Below, in pieces: positions 39,138 to 47,481 of a DNA stretch of 64,000 bases. Within the stretch, counting starts at the first letter, position 1; every line of letters begins with the position of its first letter. The notes under the pieces were generated by a model. It made no database searches and had not been told where the DNA came from. It saw only the letters and a program-made list of their open reading frames with translations. The DNA is taken from contig JAFUTH010000006.1 of assembly GCA_017484285.1 (NCBI GenBank), positions 248,001 through 312,000 of the forward strand. The letters run 5' to 3'. Made by a program: the position numbers and the translations under genes. This DNA is from Treponema sp. (GTDB lineage Bacteria > Spirochaetota > Spirochaetia > Treponematales > Treponemataceae).

Positions 39138-40118
39138 ATGGGTATGAAATCAATCGCAAGAATAGACGACCTTGACCCCGCCGATTTCGTGGTCAAGTGG
39201 CGCATGACGGAGATATGCAACCTGCGCTGCTCCTACTGCATCCACGCGAGCAAGCGGGAGATGCTGGACTCCCCGAAACGGCTCGAGAAACTGAAGGCGC
39301 AGGAAGAACGGCTTTGCGCCGTCGCCCGTGAAATCAACCGACTACTTGATAGCACGGATTTTGAAAACGTGAAGCTCGACCTTATCGGCGGAGAGGTAAG
39401 CCTTCTCGACCTAAAGGAAATTCTCGGAAACATTCAGTCCGATAAAATCAAAAAGATTCAGATTACGACGAACATGAGCGCGGCGGCGGACTATTACCTC
39501 GGACTTCTAGATTTCCTTCATTCACGGAACGTGCGCCTGTCAATCACGGCGAGTTTTCACTATGAGTTCCTTGATTCCGACGGCTATTTCGAGAAAATCA
39601 AGGCTCTTGACGGGAAAGCCGACATCCTTGTCTGCGAGATGGTGTCAAATGCCGGAAATCAGGAACTTTGCACGGAATTCATCGAGAAATGTCACTCGAT
39701 GGGCGTGTGCTACATGGTCGAGGCGGATTTGCGGCGCAGCCAGGAAGCGGCGAGAAGAAGCGGGCTTATAACGGCAGGCGAGAAGCCGGACAAGGGGCTT
39801 CCCCGGTACAGGGCGGTTTTCACGGACGGGAGCGAGACTCTGTACAAGACACGAAACATGCTTCTCTGCGACAACGGAATCGAGGAGAACCGCAACCAGA
39901 AATTCATCCACACGCGGGGGTTCGTCTGCTCGAACGGCTGGGATTTCGTGTACATCGACCCCGACGGATTCGCGCACGGGCGCACCGACACAAGCGACAG
40001 CTGCACCAACCGAATAGCGATAGAGGATTTCAGGCTGGTTGAGCCGAGAAAATGCCCGCATGACAACTGCACGCTCTGCGGGCACATGAGCATCTGGAGA
40101 CAAGGAGACGACGAATGA
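39138..40118 (+). CDS. Radical SAM protein with C-terminal auxiliary-cluster-like cysteines
   Basis: 326 aa. The radical SAM cluster motif is C27-x3-C31-x2-C34 (ICNLRCSYC), and the SAM-binding GGE is at 84-86 (LIGGEVSLL). A further set of cysteines (C244, C264, C289, C306, C311, C314; note CPHDNCTLC) resembles a SPASM/twitch auxiliary cluster, preceded by the typical WDFVYIDPDGFAHGR strand-turn. Such enzymes mostly modify peptides or proteins. It is placed between the tip and fibre genes, overlapping the fibre ATG, so a virion protein may be its substrate. A -10-like TAAAAT at 39126-39131 and absence of a ribosome site suggest its own, near-leaderless transcript. Confidence 0.85.
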   Translation: MGMKSIARIDDLDPADFVVKWRMTEICNLRCSYCIHASKREMLDSPKRLEKLKAQEERLCAVAREINRLLDSTDFENVKLDLIGGEVSLLDLKEILGNIQSDKIKKIQITTNMSAAADYYLGLLDFLHSRNVRLSITASFHYEFLDSDGYFEKIKALDGKADILVCEMVSNAGNQELCTEFIEKCHSMGVCYMVEADLRRSQEAARRSGLITAGEKPDKGLPRYRAVFTDGSETLYKTRNMLLCDNGIEENRNQKFIHTRGFVCSNGWDFVYIDPDGFAHGRTDTSDSCTNRIAIEDFRLVEPRKCPHDNCTLCGHMSIWRQGDDE

Positions 40119-41764
40119 CAGTAAACAGAATCATAAACATCAAGGAACGGGACAACGTTCCCCCGCAGGCAGACAGCGCGTTCTTACAGAGAATCGGCGT
40201 CGCCGACTCCTACACGACGATGCAGCAGATTGAGGAATACATCTCGCCTGCAAAGCAGGCGGATTTCCTCGCAAAGGTCTCTGACCTCGAGGACAAAGAC
40301 CTCTTGCTCGAGACAAGCATTGCCGAGGAGAAAACCGCGCGGGAAAACGCCGACACGGCCTTGCAGACGAACATCGAGGCTGAGGAATCGGCAAGAATCG
40401 AGTCGGACGAAACGCTCCAAACAAACATCGATGCTGAGGCTCAGTCGCGCTCGGATGCAGACGCGACTTTGCAGGGCGAGATTGACGACATCAACGGCGC
40501 GCTGGAAACGCTCAACGGCGACGCGGAGACGGATGGAAGCGTGGCGAAAGCCGTAGCTGACGGCATCGCTTCCGTCATCGCGGAAGCCCCGGAAGACTTG
40601 GACACGCTCAAGGAAATATCCGACTGGATAAGCACTCATGCGGACGACGCGGCGGCAATGAACACTGCGATTCAGGATAATGCCACCGCAATAGAGAATG
40701 AGGAATTGGCAAGAATCGAGTCGGACGAAACGCTCCAAACAAACATCGATGCTGAGGCTCAGTCGCGCTCGGATGCAGACGCGACTTTGCAGGGCGAGAT
40801 TGACGACATCAACGGCGCGCTGGAAACGCTCAACGGTGACGCTGAGACAGACAGAAGCGTGGCGAAAGCCGTCTCTGACGAGGCGACAGCTCGGACGGAG
40901 GCGGACTCGGAATTACAGAAAAACATCGACGCTGAGACAACTGCAAGGTCAAGCTCAGACGAGAACCTGCGCTCGGACATCATTTCTGAGACTACAGCAA
41001 GGGCTGGCGCGGACGAGGTCTTGCAGACGAACATCGACGCCTTGCAGAACGCGCTTTCGCAGGAGACAAGCGCAAGGAAGCAGGGAGACGCGGACGTGCT
41101 CTCAAAACTTACGGAGACTTTCGGCGACCAGGTATCGGAAATCGCGAATGAAAAAGTCGATGAGGTCATAAACGAGCGCATGGCGGAATATGACACCGCC
41201 ATAGAGACGCAGGGAGCGGCTATAGCGACGCTCCAAAACGCCGGAAATTACAATAAAAAATACTATGAAGTTGACTTGTCGTCGCTCTCTACAGGCAAGT
41301 TTTATCCTGTCACATTCGGCACGTCTGACCTAGAACTTGACTGCGAGATACATTCGCCGAATCTTGGCGGCGCGCAGCCGTACAACCAGAATCACATTCA
41401 TTTTTTGCTGACGCGGCAGGGGTGGTCTGACACGAGAAGCCAGTTCGTCGTGCTCTCATACGGCGTTTATGACTCGAATGAAATAACAATCGGCTGTATC
41501 GGCGCGGGCTTACACACAGGCGTTAACTGTGTTTGGCTTCGTGGCGGAATGAAGTACCGATTCATCTGCAACCGTGCCCCTGCATTGCGCACGTCGGCGT
41601 ATACGGTCGCTGACGGCACGAACAGCTATGAGCAGTTTACCATTGGCGAGAATTATTACGGTGACTCCAACACGAACGTATCGGTCGTATGGAGTCCGCT
41701 CGGCAAGAACAGGTGGGAAGCATTAGAGGCCCGCGTCGCCGCTCTTGAGGCAAAGGTAGGTTGA
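40115..41764 (+). CDS. Tail fibre protein with helical repeats
   Basis: 549 aa. The N-terminus (INIKERDNVPPQADSAFLQR) probably attaches to the tail. Residues about 60-380 are trimeric coiled-coil-like repeats of the type ESDETLQTNIDAEAQSRSDA. The C-terminal 150 residues are a beta-rich receptor-binding-type domain followed by a final coiled coil (WEALEARVAALEAKV). Two copies of a 129-bp identical segment lie 318 bp apart. Its start overlaps the radical SAM gene (ATGA). Confidence 0.85.
   Translation: MTVNRIINIKERDNVPPQADSAFLQRIGVADSYTTMQQIEEYISPAKQADFLAKVSDLEDKDLLLETSIAEEKTARENADTALQTNIEAEESARIESDETLQTNIDAEAQSRSDADATLQGEIDDINGALETLNGDAETDGSVAKAVADGIASVIAEAPEDLDTLKEISDWISTHADDAAAMNTAIQDNATAIENEELARIESDETLQTNIDAEAQSRSDADATLQGEIDDINGALETLNGDAETDRSVAKAVSDEATARTEADSELQKNIDAETTARSSSDENLRSDIISETTARAGADEVLQTNIDALQNALSQETSARKQGDADVLSKLTETFGDQVSEIANEKVDEVINERMAEYDTAIETQGAAIATLQNAGNYNKKYYEVDLSSLSTGKFYPVTFGTSDLELDCEIHSPNLGGAQPYNQNHIHFLLTRQGWSDTRSQFVVLSYGVYDSNEITIGCIGAGLHTGVNCVWLRGGMKYRFICNRAPALRTSAYTVADGTNSYEQFTIGENYYGDSNTNVSVVWSPLGKNRWEALEARVAALEAKVG
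40390..40518 (+). repeat. 129-bp direct repeat in the fibre gene, copy 1
   Basis: Bases 40390-40518 are identical to 40708-40836 (offset 318 bp, 106 codons). Perfect identity over 129 bases indicates a recent duplication or gene conversion. Confidence 0.85.
40708..40836 (+). repeat. 129-bp direct repeat in the fibre gene, copy 2
   Basis: Second copy of the repeat at 40390-40518; the sequences diverge immediately after at a GGC/GGT codon. Recombination between copies would delete 106 codons in frame and shorten the fibre. Confidence 0.85.
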
Positions 41765-41832
41765 TGCAAGAGAAACAATTTGTTTTTATGACAAGCCAGC
41801 GAGAACAGCAGTGGTTTGCCAAGCATACATGA
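41764..41832 (+). CDS. Possible 22-aa peptide after the fibre gene
   Basis: ATG 41764 overlaps the fibre stop (TGATG). The frame encodes 22 residues (MQEKQFVFMTSQREQQWFAK plus two). A further short frame begins at 41829 with another ATGA overlap (18 aa). Coupled overlaps suggest they might be translated, but the length is too short to rule out chance. Confidence 0.3.
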   Translation: MQEKQFVFMTSQREQQWFAKHT

Positions 41833-42041
41833 ATTGTTTGCAGGAAAAGCCGAAACAAAGCGCGGGTGATGTACTATTTCCGTAAGAAAAACAAAAAGGG
41901 CAGAAACCCGCGTACTGGCATACGCGGACAAGTGCTAATGACACTTACAGGATAACCTGCTTCCACCCGATACTCATAAAAAATTATCGGATGTTTTCGT
42001 CTTTAGGTTTAGTGTCCTCGAAATCTTTTTCGGGGTGCGGC
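41833..42041. other. Non-coding or mini-gene region between fibre and HTH genes
   Basis: No long frame is present. It contains short frames at 41829-41885 and 41869-41955 (the second starts MYYFRKKNKKGRNPRTGIRG) and GGGTTT/AAACCC-type short inverted repeats. Nothing resembling Mu com/mom was recognised. Confidence 0.3.
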
Positions 42042-42272
42042 ATGTATTCCACGGTCACCAAAATAAACGCATTTTTTAGGGACGCCTCACGGTCACAAGT
42101 GGATGAAGTCATGAAAAATCTGGTGCTGACAGAGCGGCAAGCGGAGATTTTCGAGCTGTACTACATAAAGCGGCACGACAGGGGCTTTGTCGCCGACAAA
42201 CTTTTTGTAAGCCAGTCGACCGTGAGCGCGGAACTGCGGTCAATCCGGCTGAAACTTATAAAATTTCTGTGA
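42042..42272 (+). CDS. Sigma-70 region 4-like HTH protein
   Basis: 76 aa from ATG 42042 (an ATG at 41991 in the same frame would add 17 residues). The C-terminal two-thirds match a sigma region 4/LuxR-type HTH: NLVLTERQAEIFELYYIKRH, then ADKLFVSQSTVSAELRSIRL. There is no other sigma domain. It may activate right-end or late transcription, analogous in role to Mu C, though of another family. Role inferred. Confidence 0.6.
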   Translation: MYSTVTKINAFFRDASRSQVDEVMKNLVLTERQAEIFELYYIKRHDRGFVADKLFVSQSTVSAELRSIRLKLIKFL

Positions 42273-42353
42273 AAAGTCTGTGATATTTCTGTAAAACCGC
42301 TTCTCTTTTTCGGCGTACAATCTCCGCACATTCATTTCAAGGAGGTAAACGAA

Positions 42354-42857
42354 ATGGAATACGCAAGTGAAGCAGAAGTCAAGGCACTGAACACGAAGGC
42401 AAATGTCGGCGTTGCTTTGGGCTCGGTCGGCACGGGTCTGGCGGCAATCGCAGGTGCGGGCGGACTTGCTGGCATTCTCGGTATCGGACGCAATCCGAAT
42501 CCCGCGAACATGCCGGAAGGCGACCGTCCTGTGACGCACTACGAGATGGGCTTGATTCAGGCGAACAACCAGAAGGACAACGAAATCACGCTCCTCAAGT
42601 CGCAGCAGTATGTTGACCGTGCGATGGCTGGCGTTCAGATGCGGTTCGGTCAGCAGACCGCATGGAATGCCGTGCAGGGCGCGAACATTCAGGCTCTCAA
42701 AGAGCAGCTTGCCGGAATCACCAAGACTGTCGTTCCGAATGACAGCGTGATGCCCGGCTGGGGGAATGTCGCGGTTGTGCCAGTTCCGCCGGTTCTTCCG
42801 ACGAGCGGCACTCAGTCCGATTCGTCAACGGCAACCTCAACGAGCAATAACGGCTAG
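42354..42857 (+). CDS. Hypothetical right-end phage protein, 167 aa
   Basis: The ATG has AAGGAGG upstream. The N-terminal part has a Gly/Ala-rich hydrophobic segment (VALGSVGTGLAAIAGAGGLA); the middle (RFGQQTAWNAVQGANIQALK) is helical. The C-terminus (VPNDSVMPGWGNVAVVPVPP) ends in a Ser/Thr-rich tail. It looks like a virion or membrane-associated structural protein. I recall similar architecture in phage accessory proteins but cannot name a family. Confidence 0.65.
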   Translation: MEYASEAEVKALNTKANVGVALGSVGTGLAAIAGAGGLAGILGIGRNPNPANMPEGDRPVTHYEMGLIQANNQKDNEITLLKSQQYVDRAMAGVQMRFGQQTAWNAVQGANIQALKEQLAGITKTVVPNDSVMPGWGNVAVVPVPPVLPTSGTQSDSSTATSTSNNG

Positions 42858-42915
42858 TTGAAACTTTGGTGGGTGCGCAATTCCGTGCATCCGCCATTCT
42901 TTTGGAGAAATAATT

Positions 42916-43292
42916 ATGTTCACAAGAAATCAAATCGCAAACGGAATGGTCAAGTTCATCGAGAATGACATGAGTACGGCGGCGGGCAACGGAACCTCAA
43001 AGTTCATCGTCTCTCTGGCAAAAAACGCGCTCAAAAAGAATCCCGCAATCATCGACGAGGCGTTGAAAATCCGCTGATTCATGCAGTTCTTCCGTCCTCT
43101 GACGGCAAGTACGACATCGCTCCGATGACGACAATGCTCAAAGAGACAATGGCAGAGACGGGAACGCTCCCGCTCAAACTCCCGAAGATTCCGCTTCTTC
43201 TTCCCGAAGGCGACGAAATCCGGCTGAACTCGACCGACATCGACAAAATCGCCAGCTACATCAACGAAAGTGCTGACACGACGGAGGCTTAA
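42916..43292 (+). pseudogene. Frameshifted right-end phage gene
   Basis: ATG 42916 with GGAG upstream encodes MFTRNQIANGMVKFIENDMS and continues to a stop at 43075-43077 (53 aa). From about 43062 the -1 frame continues with a protein-like sequence (VENPLIHAVLPSSDGKYDIA to LNSTDIDKIASYINES) to a stop at 43290-43292. The two parts read as one protein of about 125 aa with one base missing near 43060. No strong slippery sequence lies at the join, so a deletion or sequencing error is favoured over programmed frameshifting. Confidence 0.6.
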
Positions 43293-43293
43293 C

Positions 43294-43776
43294 ATGGATT
43301 TTCATTCACTTCTGAAAGAGGCAATCAAGGACGAAGCGGAAGGCATCGCCCGCTATGAAAAACTCGCGGCAATGGCTCCGTCGGAATACGCACCGATTCT
43401 GCACGACATCGAAAAGGAAGAGCGACAGCATCTTGAATTCCTTTCCGAAATCGCAAGCAAAACCGGTCACATGGACGATGAAGAGTCCGAGACTCCGCCA
43501 CAGAGCGAAGAGCCGACTTCATCTTTTGAAAAACAGTTTGAGCAGATTCATGAGACTATGAATGAAATCAAACAACTGATTGTTGAGGTGCTCGTTGCGG
43601 TAAAAGTGGCTTCATTGCACACGAACGGGAACGGCGATTCAAACGCGGAAACTTCCGAAATCGAAAATGAAGAGAACAAGCCATCGATGGACAGTGAAAA
43701 AACACCGTTACCAAACGGAACAGCCGTTGAAAACAGTGCCATGCCGCAGTCAGTTTCGGCACAACCAACCCGCTAA
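43294..43776 (+). CDS. Ferritin-like helical protein at the right end
   Basis: 160 aa from ATG 43294. The N-terminal 50 residues (IKDEAEGIARYEKLAAMAPS, then HDIEKEERQHLEFLSEIA) resemble the first two helices of rubrerythrin/ferritin-like proteins, with E-x-x-H type residues. The C-terminal half is a disordered Glu/Ser/Pro-rich tail. It is the last phage gene. A metal-binding function is possible but half the usual ferritin helices are absent. Confidence 0.6.
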   Translation: MDFHSLLKEAIKDEAEGIARYEKLAAMAPSEYAPILHDIEKEERQHLEFLSEIASKTGHMDDEESETPPQSEEPTSSFEKQFEQIHETMNEIKQLIVEVLVAVKVASLHTNGNGDSNAETSEIENEENKPSMDSEKTPLPNGTAVENSAMPQSVSAQPTR

Positions 43777-43780
43777 ATAA

Positions 43781-43825
43781 AACAGGCAGCGTATACGATT
43801 TCTCGTGTATTCTGCCTGTTTTTCG
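43781..43825 (+). terminator. Terminator at the right end of the prophage
   Basis: AACAGGCAG (43781-43789) pairs with CTGCCTGTT (43812-43820), with further pairing inside the loop, then T. It closes the late transcript 60 bases before the phage end. Confidence 0.85.
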
Positions 43826-43838
43826 TGTCCGTAAAAAT

Positions 43839-43858
43839 ATCAGTTTTTCTTATAATTT
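43839..43858. repeat. Terminal inverted repeat, right copy
   Basis: ATCAGTTTTTCTTATAATTT is the exact reverse complement of 4846-4865, 28 bases from the right phage end. Confidence 0.8.
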
Positions 43859-43886
43859 TGTGGGTGCAGTTTTTTAATAAACTATA

Positions 43887-43891
43887 GCGGC
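43887..43891. repeat. Target-site duplication, right copy (GCGGC)
   Basis: Second copy of the 5-bp duplication. Host sequence resumes after it with ATCCCTCTC, which continues the regulator frame. Confidence 0.85.
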
Positions 43892-45806
43892 ATCCCTCTC
43901 TGAATTCATGGAGCAAAAATCGATTACCGAGCTGTTTTCTTCGCTCCAGCCACTGCCCATGGTCGACATCGGGCACATGGACATTCCGGGCGCGTCAATG
44001 CTCAAAATCGACAGCAATTCCGCCATCCGCTCACTCATGGAGCATCTGATTACCGTCCACAAATACACAAAATTCGCGTTCGTCGGAACGGACATCTCCG
44101 AGCCGCAAAAACGCCGTCTCCTCAATTTTGAGCACGAGCTTGACCGCCACAATCTGAGCCATATCGACCACGCCGTCGTCATGATGAGCAAAAAGATGGA
44201 GGCAAAATACATCGATGAAGCGGCAGACTCGCTCATAGCGCACTTCAACCTGCACCGAAAGCAAGAGATTGAGGCAATCGTCACCGCGTCCGACATTATC
44301 GCCGCAGAGTTGATTGAGCAATTCTCTCGCCGAGGCATCAGCGTTCCGAGTGACGTGGCGGTCGTCGGATTCAATAACTGGTATGAGAGCATTACGTCGC
44401 GCTCGCCGCTCACCACGATTGATTTGGTGTACTTTAAGCGCGGGTATGCCGCCGTGGAGCTGTTAATCGACAAAATCCTCATGCCAGAACAAAAAATCGA
44501 GACGATGTATTTTCCGACGGATTTGATTGTGCGCCAGAGTTGCGGATGCCTTGAACAGAGCGTGTCGCTTGCCCGTGCAGAAAGCGCCGTTTTTGCGTCC
44601 ACCAGTACCCTCGATGAGTCCGAGGCCCAGTTGCGCTCAGAACTCATACAAAACGCGCGTTCCATCTTCCCCCACGAAAACGATGAAAGCCTCTCTCGGA
44701 TGCTCGATGCATTCTTCTCTGACGTGTATGACGCTGCGGACGAAAGCCAGATGGTCGTTTGGTTTCAAAACGTCATGCAGAATTACCGAAAGGCACGTGA
44801 ATTCGACGCCGACCATTTTCAGAACGCGATTAGCGCGCTCCGAACGCTGCTTTTGCCCATCCTCAAAAACGAACGCGCAACCGTCATCTTTTCGGTCGAG
44901 AACGTCTTTCATCAGATGCGCACGCTCGTGTCGGTCTTTCAAAAATATGAGACGATTGCCGACCGAGAAAATCCGTATCGAATCAACAATATCTCAGGTC
45001 AGGCAATCAATTTTCTCTCCGCACAGACCATTCCGCAGATTTTTGAGATTTTGCGCTATCAGCTGAGCGAACTCGATATTCCGGGAGTCGTACTTGCGCT
45101 CAGCGAGACGATGGGCCACAGTTTTCCCGTTCCAAAAATTGAATTCACCTATCCAGAATCAAAAGGCGCGCTTTCCCGACACATGCACACGTCTGTTTCA
45201 GAGCCGCATTTGTTCCCGAAAGACTTGCTGACCCCAGACCGCCGCACTTCGGTCATGCTTGAAGTGCTCCATCACGCCGACTACTATTTCGGCTATGCCT
45301 TTTTCGAGATGAAAACGCCGAACCTCGCGACCTATGATGTCATCAGAATGCTGCTGAGCAACGCGCTCTACACCGTCTACAAAAAGGAAGGACGGCTCAA
45401 ATTCACCTCATACGAAGTCAGCGAGCATCAGATGTCAGAGCTCATCAAAAAAGAGACCGCTGTTACGGAAGAAACGAATGCGCGCTCACGGATTACCGTC
45501 GAAAAAATTACGGATTACCTCACCACGCACATTGATGAAATGACAGATGTCGACAAGATGGCGGAATCGCTCATGATAAGCCGGAGCTACCTGAGCAAAA
45601 AGACAAAAGAACTGACTGGATTGAGTGTTCAAACGCTTCACGAAAAACTAAAAGTCGAGCAGGCAAAGAACATGCTCAAGACAAACAACTTCGCGCTCTC
45701 AGAAATCGCGCACACGCTCGGCTTCAAAAACCAAAATTATTTTTCAAACGTCTTCAAAAAGAACACCGGAATGAGCCCTAAAAACTGGCTGAAAAGCAAA
45801 GAATAA
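43892..45806 (+). pseudogene. LacI-type sensor / AraC-type regulator, 3' part
   Basis: Continuation of the gene begun at 4533. The rest of the periplasmic-binding-like sensor domain is seen (YTKFAFVGTDIS, GISVPSDVAVVGFNN), then a helical middle region and a C-terminal AraC-family double HTH (VDKMAESLMISRSYLSKKTK and ALSEIAHTLGFKNQNYFSNV). The first in-frame ATG is 43908, without a ribosome site. The 632-aa product that would start there lacks part of the sensor but keeps the DNA-binding domain, so residual deregulated activity is possible. Confidence 0.85.
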
Positions 45807-45841
45807 AAAACTGAGAAGGCAGGAGCGAGAGGATAAAAATA

Positions 45842-46009
45842 ATCCACAGATTACGCAGATGAAAAATAATAATCTGTGGATAAAAATTCCTCACAGAGTG
45901 CACAGAGATTTTTTTTCTCTGTGTTCTCTTAAGCCTACGCAACATAGTTGCTTCGGAGTATCGCTAAAATTGCGATGCAATTTTTTAACGCTCCCCATCT
46001 GTGAGGAAT
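45842..46009. repeat. Intergenic palindromic repeat cluster
   Basis: ATCCACAGATTA (45842-45853) is inverted at about 45869-45880. A 12-bp inverted repeat, ATTCCTCACAGA (45886-45897) with TCTGTGAGGAAT (45998-46009), frames a 124-bp segment that holds CACAGAGA/TCTCTGTG-type hairpins and a T-tract. It resembles non-coding repeat elements (MITE or REP type) and may serve as the terminator for ackA on the minus strand. Confidence 0.6.
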
Positions 46010-46013
46010 TCAT

Positions 46014-47348
46014 TTACGGGCGAACGATGATTGATTCAAGTTCTGGGTGCTTTTCAAGTTCTTTCTTCAAGCCCTCTTCGCGTGCCTTGTTGCGGTAGCT
46101 TGGGTCTTGGAACGAATAGGTGAAGTTCGTGTGAACATCGTAAGTGCCCTGCATGATTGCGAACGCGTCTTCGGTCATAACAAGTTCTTCGTCGGTCGGG
46201 ATAACGAAGACTTTCACTTTGCTGTCATCGGCAGAAATGCATGTTTCGGCATTGCCCGTGTTTGCGAGCGCATTCTTTTTCGGGTCGATTTTAACGCCCA
46301 TCCACTCCAAGCCTTCGAGAGCCTTTCCGCGGATAAGAGCCGAGTGCTCGCCAACGCCAGCCGTGTACACGATTGCATCAACCGGACCGATGGCCGCCAT
46401 GTATGCGCCAAAATATTTCTTCAAGCGATAGCATTCCATATCGACTGCAAGCTGGCAGTCTTTATCACCGTTTGCGGCAGCCTCAGCGACATCGCGGCGG
46501 TCAGCAGATTTTCCCGTGAGACCAAGAAGACCTGATTTTTTGTTCATAGCCGTGTCCATTTCGGCGGGAGTCATACCCGTTTTGCGCATGATGTAGAACG
46601 GAAGAGCCGGGTCCATGTCGCCAGAGCGCGTTCCCATGACGAGACCTTCGAGCGGTGTGATACCCATTGAAGTGTCATAGCAGCAGCCATTTTTGACCGC
46701 GCACATTGAAGCGCCGTTACCGACATGCGCGATGATGACATTCGTGTCTTTTGGTGCTTTGTGAAGAAGAACAGAAGCGCGTTTTGCGGTGTAAAGGAAA
46801 GAAGTTCCGTGGAAACCGTAGCGGCGTGCGCCGTATTTTTCATACCATTCTTTTGGAATCGCATAGCGGAAAGAAGAAGCAGGCATGGTCTGGTGCCAAG
46901 CCGTATCCAAAACCGCGACATGCGGAACATTCGGAAGAACCTTTTGAGCCGCTTCGATGCCCATGATGTTCGCGGGGTTGTGCAATGGTCCCAAATCCTG
47001 AACCGAGCGGAATGTTTCCAAAACTTCCGGAGTGACTTTGACAGATTTGGTGAATTTGTCGCCTCCGTGGAGAACTCGATGCCCGACCGCGCCGATAACG
47101 CTCATGTCAGAGATAACGCCGTGCGCTTTGTCGGTGATTGCGTTCAAAATGAGTTCGATTGCTTCTTTGTGCGTTGGGCAGGGGCTTTCAAGAACGAATT
47201 TGTCCTTTCCCTTTGGCTTGTGCGTGATTACCGAGCCGTCCTGAGTGACGCGCTCCACAACGCCCGTTGCCAAAACATCTTTGTTGTCCCAGTCATAGAC
47301 CTGATACTTTGCGGAAGAAGAACCGCAGTTCAAAGTAAGAATAACCAT
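46014..47348 (-). CDS. ackA: Acetate kinase
   Basis: 444 aa, full length. N-terminal [17 protein letters not shown] is the ASKHA phosphate-1 motif. Others are [12 protein letters not shown], the catalytic region [25 protein letters not shown] and [14 protein letters not shown]. It converts acetyl phosphate and ADP to acetate and ATP, the final ATP-forming step of acetogenic fermentation. The start at 47348 fits the conserved N-terminus; the upstream extension is not conserved. It diverges from the GH3-family gene. Confidence 0.96.
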   Translation of the reverse strand: MVILTLNCGSSSAKYQVYDWDNKDVLATGVVERVTQDGSVITHKPKGKDKFVLESPCPTHKEAIELILNAITDKAHGVISDMSVIGAVGHRVLHGGDKFTKSVKVTPEVLETFRSVQDLGPLHNPANIMGIEAAQKVLPNVPHVAVLDTAWHQTMPASSFRYAIPKEWYEKYGARRYGFHGTSFLYTAKRASVLLHKAPKDTNVIIAHVGNGASMCAVKNGCCYDTSMGITPLEGLVMGTRSGDMDPALPFYIMRKTGMTPAEMDTAMNKKSGLLGLTGKSADRRDVAEAAANGDKDCQLAVDMECYRLKKYFGAYMAAIGPVDAIVYTAGVGEHSALIRGKALEGLEWMGVKIDPKKNALANTGNAETCISADDSKVKVFVIPTDEELVMTEDAFAIMQGTYDVHTNFTYSFQDPSYRNKAREEGLKKELEKHPELESIIVRP

Positions 47349-47444
47349 TGTTTTCCTCGATTCTGTAAGATAGATGTAAGTCATTATAAGAACTTGAACA
47401 GATTTATTCAATGAATCATTTTTTAAGAAAGTCTTCGTTTTTCC

Positions 47445-47472
47445 TTGACAAGAATTTTCCTCACGTTAAAAT
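47445..47472 (+). promoter_or_regulatory. Promoter of the GH3-family gene, near-leaderless
   Basis: TTGACA (47445-47450), a 16-bp spacer and TAAAAT (47467-47472). Transcription would start about 47479, only a few bases before the ATG at 47482, and no Shine-Dalgarno is present. Leaderless translation is suggested. Confidence 0.65.
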
Positions 47473-47481
47473 CAATTCATT

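Larger units (their letters stand above)
4820..43886. mobile_element. Mu-like transposable prophage with siphovirus-type tail (39,067 bp)
   Basis: The element starts TGTCGC at 4820 and ends at 43886, bounded by the 5-bp duplication. A 20-bp inverted repeat lies 26-28 bases inside each end. It encodes MuA- and MuB-like transposition proteins, Gam, GemA, an S24 repressor, a Ner-like protein, Mu-type head genes and a long non-contractile tail set with no sheath gene. This matches Mu-like heads on lambda-like tails, as in Pseudomonas phages B3 and D3112 (family knowledge). The replication, head and tail modules look complete. Possible defects are confined to a right-end accessory gene with a frameshift. 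The early block reads leftward and late genes rightward from about 14.4 kb. Confidence 0.92.

Noticed and set aside
38600-42900. Possible diversity-generating retroelement acting on tail genes
   Set aside because: No reverse transcriptase gene or template repeat was found; the 129-bp repeats are identical and not adenine-variable.
42980-43077. Programmed frameshift at C AAA AAG near 43031
   Set aside because: A slip there would replace the conserved-looking KNPAIIDEA segment by an unrelated reading; the join must lie nearer 43060, where no slippery site exists.
41764-43886. Mu-type com/mom modification genes at the right end
   Set aside because: None of the right-end proteins resembles Mom or the zinc-binding Com protein; the genes there are a sigma-like HTH, an unknown and a ferritin-like protein.
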